A stretch of 64,000 nucleotides of DNA from Idiomarina sp. (GTDB lineage: Bacteria; Pseudomonadota; Gammaproteobacteria; Enterobacterales; Alteromonadaceae): assembly GCA_022565355.1 (NCBI GenBank), contig JAIUMU010000005.1, positions 1-64,000 on the forward strand. Reading direction: 5' to 3'. The notes beneath the pieces are model-generated. The model ran no database searches. It was not told the origin of the DNA and saw nothing but the letters and a program-made list of their open reading frames with translations. Positions 9,364-18,666 of the stretch are shown in pieces. A program made the position numbers and the translations under genes. How positions within the stretch are numbered: the first letter of the stretch is position 1; each line of letters opens with the position of its first letter.

Positions 9364-9385
9364 AAAAAGAGGCACATCCTGTGCC
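9364..9385 (-). terminator. Rho-independent terminator after pstS
   Basis: A 6-bp stem GGCACA/TGTGCC (9371-9376 and 9380-9385) with a 3-base loop is followed on the minus strand by CTCTTTTT. It lies 28 bases past the pstS stop codon, before the pstC promoter region. It probably separates abundant pstS mRNA from the permease operon. Confidence 0.8.
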
Positions 9386-9412
9386 CCCTTTTATCGTTCA
9401 AAATCAATCTGA

Positions 9413-10381
9413 TTATTGCACGTTCAATTCGCTGCGAATGCGTGCTGCTAATGATTCAGGCAATGGCACATAACCATCACGGTCAACAACTTCTTGGCCT
9501 ATTTTTGAGTACAGCATTTTCACGAACTCGCGCGTCATTGGGTCGAAATCACGGTTCGGGTGCTTATTCACGTACACGTACAAGTAGCGAGCCAATGGAT
9601 AATCGCCAGTTGCTGCGTTCTCAGCTGAAGGTTCGAAACACTCACCTCCATGCTCTGCTGAAATTGCGATTGCGCGAACACCAGATGTACGATAGCCGAT
9701 ACCCGAGTAACCAATACCGTTCAACGATTCAGTTACACCTTGCACCACTGATGAAGAACCTGGCTGTTCGTTTACGCTGGATCTGAAATCACCGCCAAAC
9801 AAGGCGTTGTCTTTAAAGTAACCGTAGGTACCAGATACAGCATTTCGGCCATACAAAGCAAAATCACGATTTGCCCATGAACCCGTTAAACCAACTTGGC
9901 CCCAGCGGTTAATGTCTTGCTCATAACCACCACGACGGGTAGCAGAGAAGATGGCATCAACCTGTTGCAAAGACAAACACTCGATTGGGTTGTCGTTGTT
10001 TACGTACACAGCCAACATATCGATAGCTACTGGCATGGCGTAAGGCGCATAGCCATGGCGCTCTTCGAAAGTTTCGATTTCAGATTGGCGCATCGCCCGG
10101 CTCATTGGAGCAAAGTTTGCTGTACCTTCAGTGATTGCAGGAGGAGCTGTTGAAGACCCAGCGCCTTGAATTTGCACGTTTACATTTGGGTAGAACTTGC
10201 TGAACTCTTCAGCCCACAAGGTCATAAGGTTATTCAACGTATCTGAACCGATTGAGTTCATGTTGCCAGATACACCAGATGCACGCTGATACTCAGGTAA
10301 ACGTGGATCAACACTTGCTGATGCAGAAACGCTCATACTGAACACTGCGGCTGTTAGTGTTGCGATAATTGTTTTCTTCAT
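9413..10381 (-). CDS. pstS: Periplasmic phosphate-binding protein PstS
   Basis: I chose ATG 10381 (322 residues), which has GGAG 6 bases upstream; the longer form begins with a TTG. A signal peptide runs to about residue 22 (MKKTIIATLTAAV, then SASASA). The phosphate-binding region shows GSDTLNNLM near the N-terminus, GAGSSTAPPAI and GRNAVSGTYGYF, typical of the Alteromonadales/Pseudomonas PstS family. It captures phosphate for PstCAB. Two Pho boxes upstream and a terminator downstream make it a separately transcribed, phosphate-starvation-induced gene. Confidence 0.97.
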   Translation of the reverse strand: MKKTIIATLTAAVFSMSVSASASVDPRLPEYQRASGVSGNMNSIGSDTLNNLMTLWAEEFSKFYPNVNVQIQGAGSSTAPPAITEGTANFAPMSRAMRQSEIETFEERHGYAPYAMPVAIDMLAVYVNNDNPIECLSLQQVDAIFSATRRGGYEQDINRWGQVGLTGSWANRDFALYGRNAVSGTYGYFKDNALFGGDFRSSVNEQPGSSSVVQGVTESLNGIGYSGIGYRTSGVRAIAISAEHGGECFEPSAENAATGDYPLARYLYVYVNKHPNRDFDPMTREFVKMLYSKIGQEVVDRDGYVPLPESLAARIRSELNVQ

Positions 10382-10450
10382 GTCTCTCTCCAATTCCTAT
10401 CGTTGTCATGGGTATTTCATATTAAGCTGGTGCCATCATAGTGCTGCAAT

Positions 10451-10468
10451 ATGACATAAAAATGACAA
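10451..10468 (-). promoter_or_regulatory. Pho box upstream of pstS (proximal)
   Basis: The plus strand reads ATGACATAAAAATGACAA; on the minus strand this is two TGTCAT half-sites at 11-bp spacing. It lies 70 bp upstream of the pstS start, a normal PhoB activation position. Confidence 0.85.
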
Positions 10469-10580
10469 CCGGCAGTTTTTTAAAGCTCATCCAAAAAATA
10501 ACCGTGGTGGTTATTGATCTGGATTGCGTTTATCTGGATTGTATTGTGGAGAGAAAAGATGACGTTGATGTGTCTATTAA

Positions 10581-10598
10581 ATGACATTTTAGTGACAG
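10581..10598 (-). promoter_or_regulatory. Second Pho box between the GGDEF gene and pstS (distal)
   Basis: The minus strand reads CTGTCACTAAAATGTCAT: half-sites TGTCAC and TGTCAT spaced 11 bp. It lies 200 bp from pstS and 19 bp beyond the stop codon of the upstream diguanylate cyclase gene. It may give cooperative PhoB binding at pstS. Confidence 0.65.
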
Positions 10599-10616
10599 GG
10601 TAGATTTTCTCCGTGC

Positions 10617-12500
10617 TTATAGAGCCGCACTTGTGAGTTGGTTACGGCCGCGATTCTTGGCGATATATAACGCCTTATCCGCTGCCTTAATCAGATCCGC
10701 TGGATCGTTCATGTTTGAGTGAATACTTGCCACCCCAGCACTCACCGTTACGGTTAATTCGCCAACAGTGCAAGTAAATGGTTGTTCGCGTACTGCAGAA
10801 AGAAGCCTTAATGCCACTTTTTCTGCTTCTTGCGCATTAGTGGCTGGCAAAATCACCGCAAACTCTTCACCACCATAACGGCACACCACATCACCCACCC
10901 GCGTTGCTACGCTGCGTAAACGCGTGGAGAACTGCCGTAGAATATCATCGCCAACTTGGTGGCCATGCTGATCATTTAGCTGTTTGAAGTGGTCAATATC
11001 GAGCATCACCAGTGAAACGGAAGAGTGGTTGCGAATACTGCGATTAAACTCCTCATGAAGGCGCACATCGAAAAAGCGGCGGTTAAATAGCCCTGTAAGG
11101 CCATCTTCATTACTCTTGCGTTCTAACTCCGCGTTGGCTTTTTGCAACGACACGCTCACACTTTCCAGTTCGGTTGTGCGTTGGGTAACTCGTTGTTCCA
11201 GTTCTTCATTCAAAACACGTTGCGCTTCTTCTGCTGCCAGCGCGTTCTGCAACGCCAGTTCCTGCGCTCCGAGCCGCTCGGTGCGTTCTGCCGAATACAT
11301 GAGCGTAACTACCCAAGAAAGCAGCAACACTTCAATTCCCGAACCGAGCATAATGGCGTAGCGTTGAATAAACTGACCATCGAGAATACCGAGGTAGCCC
11401 AACGAGTTAAACATAATAGACGCTAAAAATGCGAACCAAGCCAGGGTGAATATTTGCGCATGCTGCATACCGCGGGCCCACATCGCCATACCTAACACCA
11501 TTACATATGCGCAAGCCACAACCGCGAACGGGAGCAACATATAGATGGTGATAGAATAGGGCAGAAATAAACTACACACCGAAATGCCTGCAGCTAAGAT
11601 GCCAAGTAGCACCAAGCCGCGATGCCAACGCTTACTATGTTCACGTAAGTTCAATAATTGGGAAATAAATATGGTGGCGAACACAAAGGCTAAACCGCCA
11701 AAGAAAATGATGGCGATATCTTGCAGCCATATACTATTGGGCCATAAGTATCGGAAGCCAACGCCACTGAGCGCAGCCATTAATAGGCCTGTAAACACCA
11801 CGTAAATTGAATAGGTAAAGAAGCTCGCTTCGCGCGTTACCGCGTAGCCAAAGAGATTGTAGATCACCATGCAAATGAGCACGCCAAAATACAAACCGAT
11901 GGCCACATATCGCGGCCCTTGCGCTTCATGAAACTGGGCTGTTTCCCATATCCGCACCGGTACGCGCAGAGAACTAGTGGTTTCTACCCGAAGGTATACT
12001 TCATGAGTTTCTACAGAGGGTATATCAACCACAAAACCATCAGCGGCTACTGGGCGCTTATTAAATGGCAACCGATCGCCCATATGCGCCTGTGCAACAT
12101 CACCTGCAGTCGAAACAAAGAAGAACTGTAAATCATCAAGCAGAGGATATTCAATTTGCAGAACTCTCGGGAAATCTGCTGGCTCAATGGTAAACCGTAA
12201 CCAATAAGGCGTTAGATCATAACCAAAGGCCACGGGCTCTTGGCCTAAAAACTGCCACTGCTCTGCCGCCAAGGTTTGTACTTCTGAGAATTCAATATTC
12301 GGTTGCTGCTCTGCTTTATAAAACCAAATATCTGGCGAAACCCAACCGCTACTTCTTCCACTCCAGTTGTCACTTAACGGCGTATCAGCTTGCGCATTAA
12401 ACGCCAAGGAACTCAGCAGAGTTACTGTGAATAGCGTAAACACGAAGTACGCTATCGTTTGTATGGACAACCACCTGCGCTTACCTTTCATGGCGATCAT
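10617..12500 (-). CDS. Membrane diguanylate cyclase with 7TMR-DISM sensor
   Basis: I chose ATG 12500 (627 residues), which has GGAGG 7 bases upstream and overlaps the tatD stop as ATGA, so translation is probably coupled. A signal peptide is followed by a periplasmic 7TMR-DISM extracellular domain (about 45-185), seven membrane segments (about 195-400), a short coiled coil and a GGDEF domain. The active site GGEEF (543-547) is intact, so the protein should make cyclic di-GMP in response to a periplasmic ligand. I do not recognise the ligand. Being coupled to tatD and just upstream of the Pho-controlled pstS does not by itself show the signal. Confidence 0.9.
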   Translation of the reverse strand: MIAMKGKRRWLSIQTIAYFVFTLFTVTLLSSLAFNAQADTPLSDNWSGRSSGWVSPDIWFYKAEQQPNIEFSEVQTLAAEQWQFLGQEPVAFGYDLTPYWLRFTIEPADFPRVLQIEYPLLDDLQFFFVSTAGDVAQAHMGDRLPFNKRPVAADGFVVDIPSVETHEVYLRVETTSSLRVPVRIWETAQFHEAQGPRYVAIGLYFGVLICMVIYNLFGYAVTREASFFTYSIYVVFTGLLMAALSGVGFRYLWPNSIWLQDIAIIFFGGLAFVFATIFISQLLNLREHSKRWHRGLVLLGILAAGISVCSLFLPYSITIYMLLPFAVVACAYVMVLGMAMWARGMQHAQIFTLAWFAFLASIMFNSLGYLGILDGQFIQRYAIMLGSGIEVLLLSWVVTLMYSAERTERLGAQELALQNALAAEEAQRVLNEELEQRVTQRTTELESVSVSLQKANAELERKSNEDGLTGLFNRRFFDVRLHEEFNRSIRNHSSVSLVMLDIDHFKQLNDQHGHQVGDDILRQFSTRLRSVATRVGDVVCRYGGEEFAVILPATNAQEAEKVALRLLSAVREQPFTCTVGELTVTVSAGVASIHSNMNDPADLIKAADKALYIAKNRGRNQLTSAAL

Positions 12501-13297
12501 TTTATCGCCTCCGGCCAAGCCGAAAATACGCGTATCGCATTGGTGGTAGTAAGGGCTGTTAATTCATCCGCAGTTTGGTTACGCAGTTCAGCAACTTTGG
12601 CTAACACCCAAGGTAAATTCGCGGGTGTGTTAGTACCACTTTTCGGCTTTGGCCGAATCGTTCGGGGCATTAAGTAGGGAGAATCGGTTTCTAATAACAA
12701 CCGGTTATCATGGATATGCGGCACCGCTTGCTGCAAATCAAAACCACGACGCTCATCGCATACCCAACCGGTAATACCAATATAGCAATCGCGCTCTTGA
12801 TACGCCGCAAGTGCGGTTTTATCCCCAGTAAAGCAATGCACAATTACCGCCGGTAGATGGGCAATGTACTGATCTAAAATCGCTAACTGATCGCCAATGG
12901 CATCGCGTTCGTGCAAATAAACCGGCATTGCCAACTCTGCTGCAAGCTCAAGTTGCGCTGCAAATACTTTTCGCTGCACATCTGGCGGTGAAAAGTTGCG
13001 GTTATAATCGAGCCCGCATTCACCAATAGCTCGCACCTGCGGATGCTGAGCTAAGCTACGCAATTGCTCAATAAAATCAGCGCTAACAGATTTAGCATCG
13101 TGCGGGTGCACCCCAGCGGTGGCGATACAACCTGGCAGTTGTTCCGCTAATTGAACTGCCGCAGCAGATACATCAATGCTGGTGCCAATAATTACATTTC
13201 GGGTTACGCCCACAGCGCTGGCATTTGCAATTACCTCTGCAGCTCGCTTATGTAGCGAAGCTGCAGTGAGGTTTACGCCAACATCAATAAGCGCCAT
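12497..13297 (-). CDS. tatD: TatD family metal-dependent hydrolase
   Basis: The 266-residue protein has the TatD amidohydrolase fold: an N-terminal metal site is present only as DVGVNLT rather than the common DxHxH, followed by AGVHPHD, GECGLDYNR, YLHERDA, VHCFTG and ETDSPYL, which cover the usual metal ligands. TatD enzymes are Mg-dependent 3'-5' DNases/RNases; they are not needed for Tat export despite the name. The altered first motif matches the E. coli TatD subgroup (DIGVNLT). It lies between the periplasmic-protein gene and the diguanylate cyclase gene. Confidence 0.92.
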   Translation of the reverse strand: MALIDVGVNLTAASLHKRAAEVIANASAVGVTRNVIIGTSIDVSAAAVQLAEQLPGCIATAGVHPHDAKSVSADFIEQLRSLAQHPQVRAIGECGLDYNRNFSPPDVQRKVFAAQLELAAELAMPVYLHERDAIGDQLAILDQYIAHLPAVIVHCFTGDKTALAAYQERDCYIGITGWVCDERRGFDLQQAVPHIHDNRLLLETDSPYLMPRTIRPKPKSGTNTPANLPWVLAKVAELRNQTADELTALTTTNAIRVFSAWPEAIK

Positions 13298-13303
13298 AGT
13301 GGA

Positions 13304-14014
13304 TTAGTTACCGGGCCGCACGCGCATGCGTCTATTTGAGCCATCAGTACCTAGGAAGAAACCACCAAAACGAGCAGGTTCAATGTAATATTGCTCGCCT
13401 TCACGTATCTCAAAATTACCATCCGATGAAATTTGCTCCCATACTTGGCCATTGTCTAAACGCATTCGTTGTAAGCCGCGTGGGTTTTGCCATACTTCAG
13501 CAATAGTGTAGTAAGTTTTTTCGGTAGGAGGCAGGTTTCTGCGCTCCTCTTCTTCTGCCCGTTGTTCCGCAGCTTGCCGTTGCGCCTGTTCTGCTCGCTG
13601 TTGGGCCAATCGCCGTTCTGCTTCCTCGGCACGCCTCTCAGCCGCAGCTGCCCGCTCCTCTGCTTCTTGTTGCGCCCGCTCCGAGCGCTCTTCTCCACGA
13701 GCTACTCCTGGCGGAATCTGTTGGTTAGCGCCGCGCCCCTGGCCAGCGCCTCGTTGGCCTTGCTCTGCAGGCCCTCTAGCGCCAGCTGGAGTTGGCAACT
13801 CTGCTACTAACTGATCAAAGCAAGTAAGCCGTTCAATGGCACTATCAATGCGCGCACAGGCTCTTAGTTGTTGCGCGAGCTGATGTTCTCCTTCAGCTCG
13901 CTCATTCGCTTGTGAGTTGCCTTGCCCGGCCACTACCGGCGTTGTTAAAACTACAAACCCAGAGGCGAGGGCTATCACCGCTCCTTTAAACTTTATGCTG
14001 AATCGTTTATTCAT
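13304..14014 (-). CDS. Periplasmic protein with Cys-pair motif and Gln/Arg/Glu coiled coil
   Basis: The protein has 236 residues with a signal peptide (about 1-29, cleavage after VVAG or nearby). A conserved-looking segment [15 protein letters not shown] (about 53-67) resembles motifs found in TagO/VasI-type and other periplasmic proteins. Next come a Gly/Gln linker, a strongly charged region of Ala/Glu/Arg/Gln repeats (about 105-160) likely to form a coiled coil, and a C-terminal beta domain containing LDNGQVWEQ. It overlaps tatC by 8 bases, so it belongs to the tat operon. Function unknown; nothing nearby suggests a type VI system. Confidence 0.7.
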   Translation of the reverse strand: MNKRFSIKFKGAVIALASGFVVLTTPVVAGQGNSQANERAEGEHQLAQQLRACARIDSAIERLTCFDQLVAELPTPAGARGPAEQGQRGAGQGRGANQQIPPGVARGEERSERAQQEAEERAAAAERRAEEAERRLAQQRAEQAQRQAAEQRAEEEERRNLPPTEKTYYTIAEVWQNPRGLQRMRLDNGQVWEQISSDGNFEIREGEQYYIEPARFGGFFLGTDGSNRRMRVRPGN

Positions 14015-14753
14015 CAGTGTGTTCCTCTTCGGTTGTGGTGCTTTTTTTCGTATAGAACCGCGCTAAAAACACGCCTAACTCAAACAAAATCCACATAGGT
14101 ACCGCAAGTAACGTTTGTGAAATAATATCGGGAGGCGTAAGCAGCATTCCCACCACAAACAAAATTACAATCACATACGGCCGCTTTGCGCGAAGTTGAG
14201 CAGGGGTAACTACGCCGCTCCAACATAATAGAAGTATTGCCACTGGAATTTCAAATGCGATACCAAAGGCAAAGAAAATTTTCATTACAAAATCGAGATA
14301 GCTGGAGATATCCGTGGCAATGGCTACCCCTTCCGGTGCCATGCTGGTGAAAAACCCAAAGGCTAACGGCAACACCACATAATAGGCAAAGGCAATACCC
14401 GCATAAAAGAGCAAGCTGCTGCTAATTAACAATGGTGCGATAAGCTTGCGCTCATGTTTATACAAGCCCGGGGCAATAAAACGCCAAATTTGATGCAATA
14501 AAAATGGGATAGCCAGCAATACCGCCACCATTAAGGTTAACTTAAAAGGCGCGAAAAATGGTGCGCCTACGTCGGTGGCAATCATGCTGGTGCCTTCAGG
14601 CAAGTGCACCATGAGTGGCTCGGCTAAGAACCGGTAAAGATCTCGAGCAAAATAAATCAACGATAAAAATATCAAGGTTACCGCTGCAAATGAACGCAAT
14701 AATGTTTTGCGCAGATCTACCAAATGATCAAGTAACCCTGTTTGGCTTTCCAT
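14007..14753 (-). CDS. tatC: Twin-arginine translocase subunit TatC
   Basis: TatC is the six-helix inner-membrane receptor for twin-arginine signal peptides on folded proteins. The 248-residue sequence begins with the conserved [12 protein letters not shown] motif and contains [18 protein letters not shown] loops (here [14 protein letters not shown]) and [10 protein letters not shown] near the end, all typical of TatC. It lies 2 bases after tatB. Confidence 0.98.
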   Translation of the reverse strand: MESQTGLLDHLVDLRKTLLRSFAAVTLIFLSLIYFARDLYRFLAEPLMVHLPEGTSMIATDVGAPFFAPFKLTLMVAVLLAIPFLLHQIWRFIAPGLYKHERKLIAPLLISSSLLFYAGIAFAYYVVLPLAFGFFTSMAPEGVAIATDISSYLDFVMKIFFAFGIAFEIPVAILLLCWSGVVTPAQLRAKRPYVIVILFVVGMLLTPPDIISQTLLAVPMWILFELGVFLARFYTKKSTTTEEEHTDE

Positions 14754-14755
14754 GG

Positions 14756-15211
14756 TTACTTATCCTTTTTCTCGGTAGTAGTATGCGTAGGCTTGGTTTG
14801 CTCAACCGGTGTTGTATCCGCAGCTGGCGCATCGGTAATCGTGGTATCGGCATCGCTTAGGCTACTGCCATCGGCTTCCGCTTCCAATTCAGCAACCGCT
14901 TTATCCATATCTTTCGCCGCGTATGGCGTACGTACCGAAGCCGCGGCATTTTCTAATTCTTTTAGCGAACGCTTCAGTTCTGGTGAAAGGTTTTCCATAT
15001 CAGCAGCCGATTCAATTTGCTTTAAATGCTCATGCAACTCTTTTACCCGCAGCTCATGGTTAAGCTCGGCTTCCATCTTACTTCCGAACGATTTCACCTG
15101 CGCAATAATACGCTGCAGCGAACGAATAGCGCCCGGCAGCCGCTCTGGCCCCAGCACAAACAGGCCAATCGCAGCTACTACCAATAACTCCCAGAATCCG
15201 ATATCAAACAT
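14756..15211 (-). CDS. tatB: Sec-independent translocase subunit TatB
   Basis: The 151-residue protein starts with the TatB signature [21 protein letters not shown] (membrane helix about 2-21, Glu8), then an amphipathic helix ([12 protein letters not shown]) and a charged coiled-coil region. The tail (about 115-151) is Asp/Thr/Ala-rich and disordered. TatB forms the substrate-receptor complex with TatC. It follows tatA by 38 bases. Confidence 0.97.
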   Translation of the reverse strand: MFDIGFWELLVVAAIGLFVLGPERLPGAIRSLQRIIAQVKSFGSKMEAELNHELRVKELHEHLKQIESAADMENLSPELKRSLKELENAAASVRTPYAAKDMDKAVAELEAEADGSSLSDADTTITDAPAADTTPVEQTKPTHTTTEKKDK

Positions 15212-15249
15212 TGGCTACGCCTAAATTTGTACTAATAAGCACGTTTGCA

Positions 15250-15453
15250 TTAGTGCTTGGTAGGCTCATCATCATCTTTCTTATCGATTCGCGGCTTGTC
15301 TTCGCCATCCTTCTGCTCTTCATCCATCTCTTTTTTAAAGCCCTTAATTGCAGTGCCTAAATCAGAGCCAAGGCTACGCAAGCGCTTGCCGCCAAACAAC
15401 AGTACGATAACCGCTAATATAATCAGTACTTGCCAAAAACTTATGCCACCCAT
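15250..15453 (-). CDS. tatA: Sec-independent translocase subunit TatA
   Basis: The 67-residue protein has one membrane helix with the TatA start [13 protein letters not shown], an [14 protein letters not shown] hinge and amphipathic helix, and a short Asp/Glu/Lys-rich tail. TatA oligomers form the passage for folded proteins. It is the first gene of the tatA-tatB-tatC-periplasmic protein-tatD-diguanylate cyclase run. Confidence 0.97.
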   Translation of the reverse strand: MGGISFWQVLIILAVIVLLFGGKRLRSLGSDLGTAIKGFKKEMDEEQKDGEDKPRIDKKDDDEPTKH

Positions 15454-15550
15454 TTCATTCCCCTTTTACCGATTGGCAAACTCATGATGAACTTGCTTGC
15501 CAAAAATATGCCCGTAATAACATCACACCACTATCTACTGACAGTATCTA

Positions 15551-17191
15551 CTATGGCTTCCGAACCCACGCTTGCAACCAACTGAATGCTGCTGCAGCGC
15601 CAGCAATCACAGGCCACAGCACCGTATCACTAGCATACACCAGCATGGCCGCAGATACTGTTAAGCTGGCCGCTAACAAACTCCACCAACGGCTAATTGC
15701 AGCTTTACGTTGATGTTCAATAAATTTTTCCGCCCACTCTTTTTGCGTGTGGCTACCGCGGCGAACTTCTTGCAATGTATCGTACAGTAAGCCGGGCATT
15801 TCTGGCAGCTTCTCGGCCCAAAACGGCGCTTGTTCACGCACGTTACGCACTAAAGCGCGCCAGCCCATTTGCTCATCCATCCAACGCTCTAGGAAAGGCT
15901 TAGCGGTTTTCCACAAATCAAGTTGTGGGTATAGCTGTCTACCAAGGCCCTCTACGTACAGTAAGGTTTTTTGCAACAGCACTAACTGTGGCTGTACTTC
16001 CATTTCAAAGCGGCGTGCCGTATTAAACAAGTTCAGCAACACATGAGCGAAAGAAATATCAGCTAAAGGCTTCTCGAAGATAGGCTCACATACCGTGCGA
16101 ATGGCCGATTCAAACTCTTCCACATTTACGTGGCTAGGCACCCAGCCCGAATCAATATGTAGCTCTGCCACTTTCCGGTAATCGCGGTTAAAGAAGGCAA
16201 TAAAATTAGCGGCAAGATAACGCTTATCTTCTTTATTAAGGGTACCCACAATACCAAAATCAACGGCGAAGTAGCGTGGATTATTGCCGGATTTCGGATC
16301 AACAAAAATATTTCCCGGATGCATATCCGCATGGAAAAAACTATCGCGAAATACTTGCGTGAAAAACACCTCAACACCGCGTTCAGCCAGCACTTTTAAA
16401 TCGATGCCACATTGCTGCAAGCCAGTTATATCATTAATCGGTATGCCATAGATACGCTCCATAACCATTACATTATGGCGTGTGAAATCACTAAATACTT
16501 CCGGAATGTAGAGCAACTCAGAATTAGTAAAGTTACGGCGTAACTGAATCGCATTTGCCGCTTCACGATCTAGGTTCAACTCGTTATAGAGCGTTTTTTG
16601 ATACTCTTTTATTACTTCTACTGGCTTCAGGCGGCGGCCATCTGGCAAATAACGCGCCGCTAATTTTGCTACCGCTTCCATTAATTCTAAATCGGCATCG
16701 ATCGTGTGGTTGATGCCAGGGCGCAGCACTTTTACCACTACCTCTTGCAATGCACCATTATCGGGCCGCTTAATGGTAGCAGTGTGCACTTGTGCAATCG
16801 ATGCTGAGGCCAGCGGTTGCACCGCAAAATCGGTAAATACATCGGTAATATCTTTCAGTTCAAGCGCTTTACAAACAATGGCTTGGGCTTCTTCGCCAGG
16901 AAACGGCGGTACCCGATCTTGCAGCATCGCCAGCTGAATAATCATATCCGGGTGCAGAAGATCTTGCCGCGTTGATAGCATTTGCCCCAACTTTACATAC
17001 ACCGGGCCAAGGGTTTCGAGCGCCAAGCGTAAGCGCACACCAAGGGGCTTATCGGTGTGTTTATTGCGTAGCCAAAAGGCGCAGCGCCGAGCAAACCGCA
17101 CATACCAAGGCAACCAGCGGCGCGGTATCATTTCATCAATACCGTGCTGTAACAGGGTGCTTAATATTTTATAAAATCGAACTGCTCGCAC
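15551..17191 (-). CDS. ubiB: UbiB, ubiquinone biosynthesis atypical kinase/ATPase
   Basis: The 546-residue protein belongs to the ABC1/ADCK/UbiB family. It shows the KxGQ-type motif [13 protein letters not shown], the Ala/Ser-rich loop SASIAQVH, the VVKVLRPG lysine strand, the HADMHPGN catalytic loop and AVDFGIVG in place of DFG. Two membrane segments close the protein (about 500-540). UbiB supports ubiquinone assembly at the membrane. It overlaps ubiJ by one base in a ubiE-ubiJ-ubiB operon. Confidence 0.97.
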   Translation of the reverse strand: MRAVRFYKILSTLLQHGIDEMIPRRWLPWYVRFARRCAFWLRNKHTDKPLGVRLRLALETLGPVYVKLGQMLSTRQDLLHPDMIIQLAMLQDRVPPFPGEEAQAIVCKALELKDITDVFTDFAVQPLASASIAQVHTATIKRPDNGALQEVVVKVLRPGINHTIDADLELMEAVAKLAARYLPDGRRLKPVEVIKEYQKTLYNELNLDREAANAIQLRRNFTNSELLYIPEVFSDFTRHNVMVMERIYGIPINDITGLQQCGIDLKVLAERGVEVFFTQVFRDSFFHADMHPGNIFVDPKSGNNPRYFAVDFGIVGTLNKEDKRYLAANFIAFFNRDYRKVAELHIDSGWVPSHVNVEEFESAIRTVCEPIFEKPLADISFAHVLLNLFNTARRFEMEVQPQLVLLQKTLLYVEGLGRQLYPQLDLWKTAKPFLERWMDEQMGWRALVRNVREQAPFWAEKLPEMPGLLYDTLQEVRRGSHTQKEWAEKFIEHQRKAAISRWWSLLAASLTVSAAMLVYASDTVLWPVIAGAAAAFSWLQAWVRKP

Positions 17192-17823
17192 TAGGCTGGC
17201 CCTTTTTTATCGTTATTTTCAGGCGCGCTAACAGGATCTTGCGCGCGCTGCTCTAGCCGCGTTAAACGCCGTTCCAACGCTTTCACATCATCGCTTAACA
17301 ACGCCATACTAAGCGGGCTTGCCGCTACATTATACTCTTGGGTTAAAAACTCACTGGCACGTGTTTGCCATGCCTGCGTGCTGGGCTTCAGGCCCTGCAG
17401 CTTTTGTATCGCTTGGCTGGCCCAATAGCCGGGTACATCACCAAGGTAGCTTGCCAACAATTCTTCCCAATCTACATCGAGCTTGGTAAATACATTGGCG
17501 GCTTGCTGCGCTAATACCGGATCACCCACAATGCTAACGCGGCCACTTTGCAGCATGTGCGTAACATTACTGGCGTCACTTAACTCCGGTAAATCCGTTA
17601 ACGCAGCGGTTACTTCGCAATCCACTACTTCATAAAGCGGGCCCATAAAGCTTACTCGGTCCGCTAAAAACACAATGGTAATAGGCTCGGGCAAGCCTTT
17701 CGCAGTTAAACGAAAGCTTTTACCTCGCACAGCAGCCAAGCGCTGCTCTGCCCCTGCATCATTCGCTAGGGCAAAGTTAATTGTGCGTTCAGCGCTAGCG
17801 CGAAGTACTTGCATAACACTCAT
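17191..17823 (-). CDS. ubiJ: UbiJ, ubiquinone biosynthesis accessory factor
   Basis: This 210-residue soluble protein has an SCP2-type lipid-binding domain in its first half ([16 protein letters not shown] to about 105) and a helical C-terminal half ending in a short coiled coil ([13 protein letters not shown]). UbiJ holds polyprenyl intermediates in the Ubi metabolon. Its position exactly between ubiE and ubiB, with one-base overlaps at both ends, supports the call. Confidence 0.93.
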   Translation of the reverse strand: MSVMQVLRASAERTINFALANDAGAEQRLAAVRGKSFRLTAKGLPEPITIVFLADRVSFMGPLYEVVDCEVTAALTDLPELSDASNVTHMLQSGRVSIVGDPVLAQQAANVFTKLDVDWEELLASYLGDVPGYWASQAIQKLQGLKPSTQAWQTRASEFLTQEYNVAASPLSMALLSDDVKALERRLTRLEQRAQDPVSAPENNDKKGPA

Positions 17824-18593
17824 TAAAATTTAAAGCCTCGATGCAGAGCTACAATCCCGCCGGTAAGGTTGTGGTAATCCACTTTCTCAAATCCGGCACT
17901 CTCCATCATTCCCTTTAACGTATCCTGATCGGGATGCATACGAATCGATTCAGCAAGGTACTGATAGCTATCTTTATCTTGCGCAATAAACTCGCCCATT
18001 TTCGGCATAATATGGAATGAGTACAGATCGTATGCTTTTGAGAGCATTTCCACATTGGGCTTAGAAAACTCTAGCACCAACAAGCGCCCGCCTGGCTTCA
18101 ATACACGCAACATTGAGCGCAGCGCAGCATCTTTATCGGTAACATTGCGCAAACCAAAAGCGATGGTAATTAAATCAAAGGTATTGTCTTCAACGGGCAG
18201 CTTTTCGGCATCAGCCTGCACATAGCTTACATTGCCAACAATGCCTTTATCACGCAGCTTATCGCGGCCCACCCGCAACATCGAATCATTAATATCGGCA
18301 AGCACTACCTCACCGGCAGGGCCTACGATGCGCGCAAATTTAGCCGCTAAATCGCCGGTACCACCGGCCAAATCAAGGACTTTCTGGCCTGGCCGAACAC
18401 CACTGCAATCAATGGTGTAGCGTTTCCACAGGCGGTGAATACCAAACGACATCACATCGTTCATCAGATCATACTTACCCGCTACCGAGTGAAATACCCC
18501 TGCTACTAAGTTCGCTTTTTGATCTTTCGCTACGGTTTTAAAGCCAAAGTGCGTATCGTCGTTTTGGTCGTTCATATTGTTGTTCATGCCCAA
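17823..18593 (-). CDS. ubiE: UbiE, demethylmenaquinone/2-methoxy-benzoquinol C-methyltransferase
   Basis: The 256-residue SAM-dependent methyltransferase shows the UbiE motif [18 protein letters not shown], the SAM loop [12 protein letters not shown] and the later [23 protein letters not shown] (quoted in parts). It carries out the C-methylation step of ubiquinone and menaquinone synthesis. The first residues are Asn/Met/Asp-rich, and the start could be the third codon instead. It is the first gene of the ubiEJB operon. Confidence 0.97.
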   Translation of the reverse strand: MGMNNNMNDQNDDTHFGFKTVAKDQKANLVAGVFHSVAGKYDLMNDVMSFGIHRLWKRYTIDCSGVRPGQKVLDLAGGTGDLAAKFARIVGPAGEVVLADINDSMLRVGRDKLRDKGIVGNVSYVQADAEKLPVEDNTFDLITIAFGLRNVTDKDAALRSMLRVLKPGGRLLVLEFSKPNVEMLSKAYDLYSFHIMPKMGEFIAQDKDSYQYLAESIRMHPDQDTLKGMMESAGFEKVDYHNLTGGIVALHRGFKF

Positions 18594-18666
18594 TGCCTAC
18601 TACTGAAAATTCTTGCCTAGTGTAAACGATGCAAGCGATTTGCCCAATAACTAAGGACAGGTATTC

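Noticed and set aside
13304..14014. Type VI secretion component (TagO/VasI-like Cys motif)
   Set aside because: The motif occurs in other periplasmic proteins and no T6SS gene is nearby; the gene is part of the tat operon.
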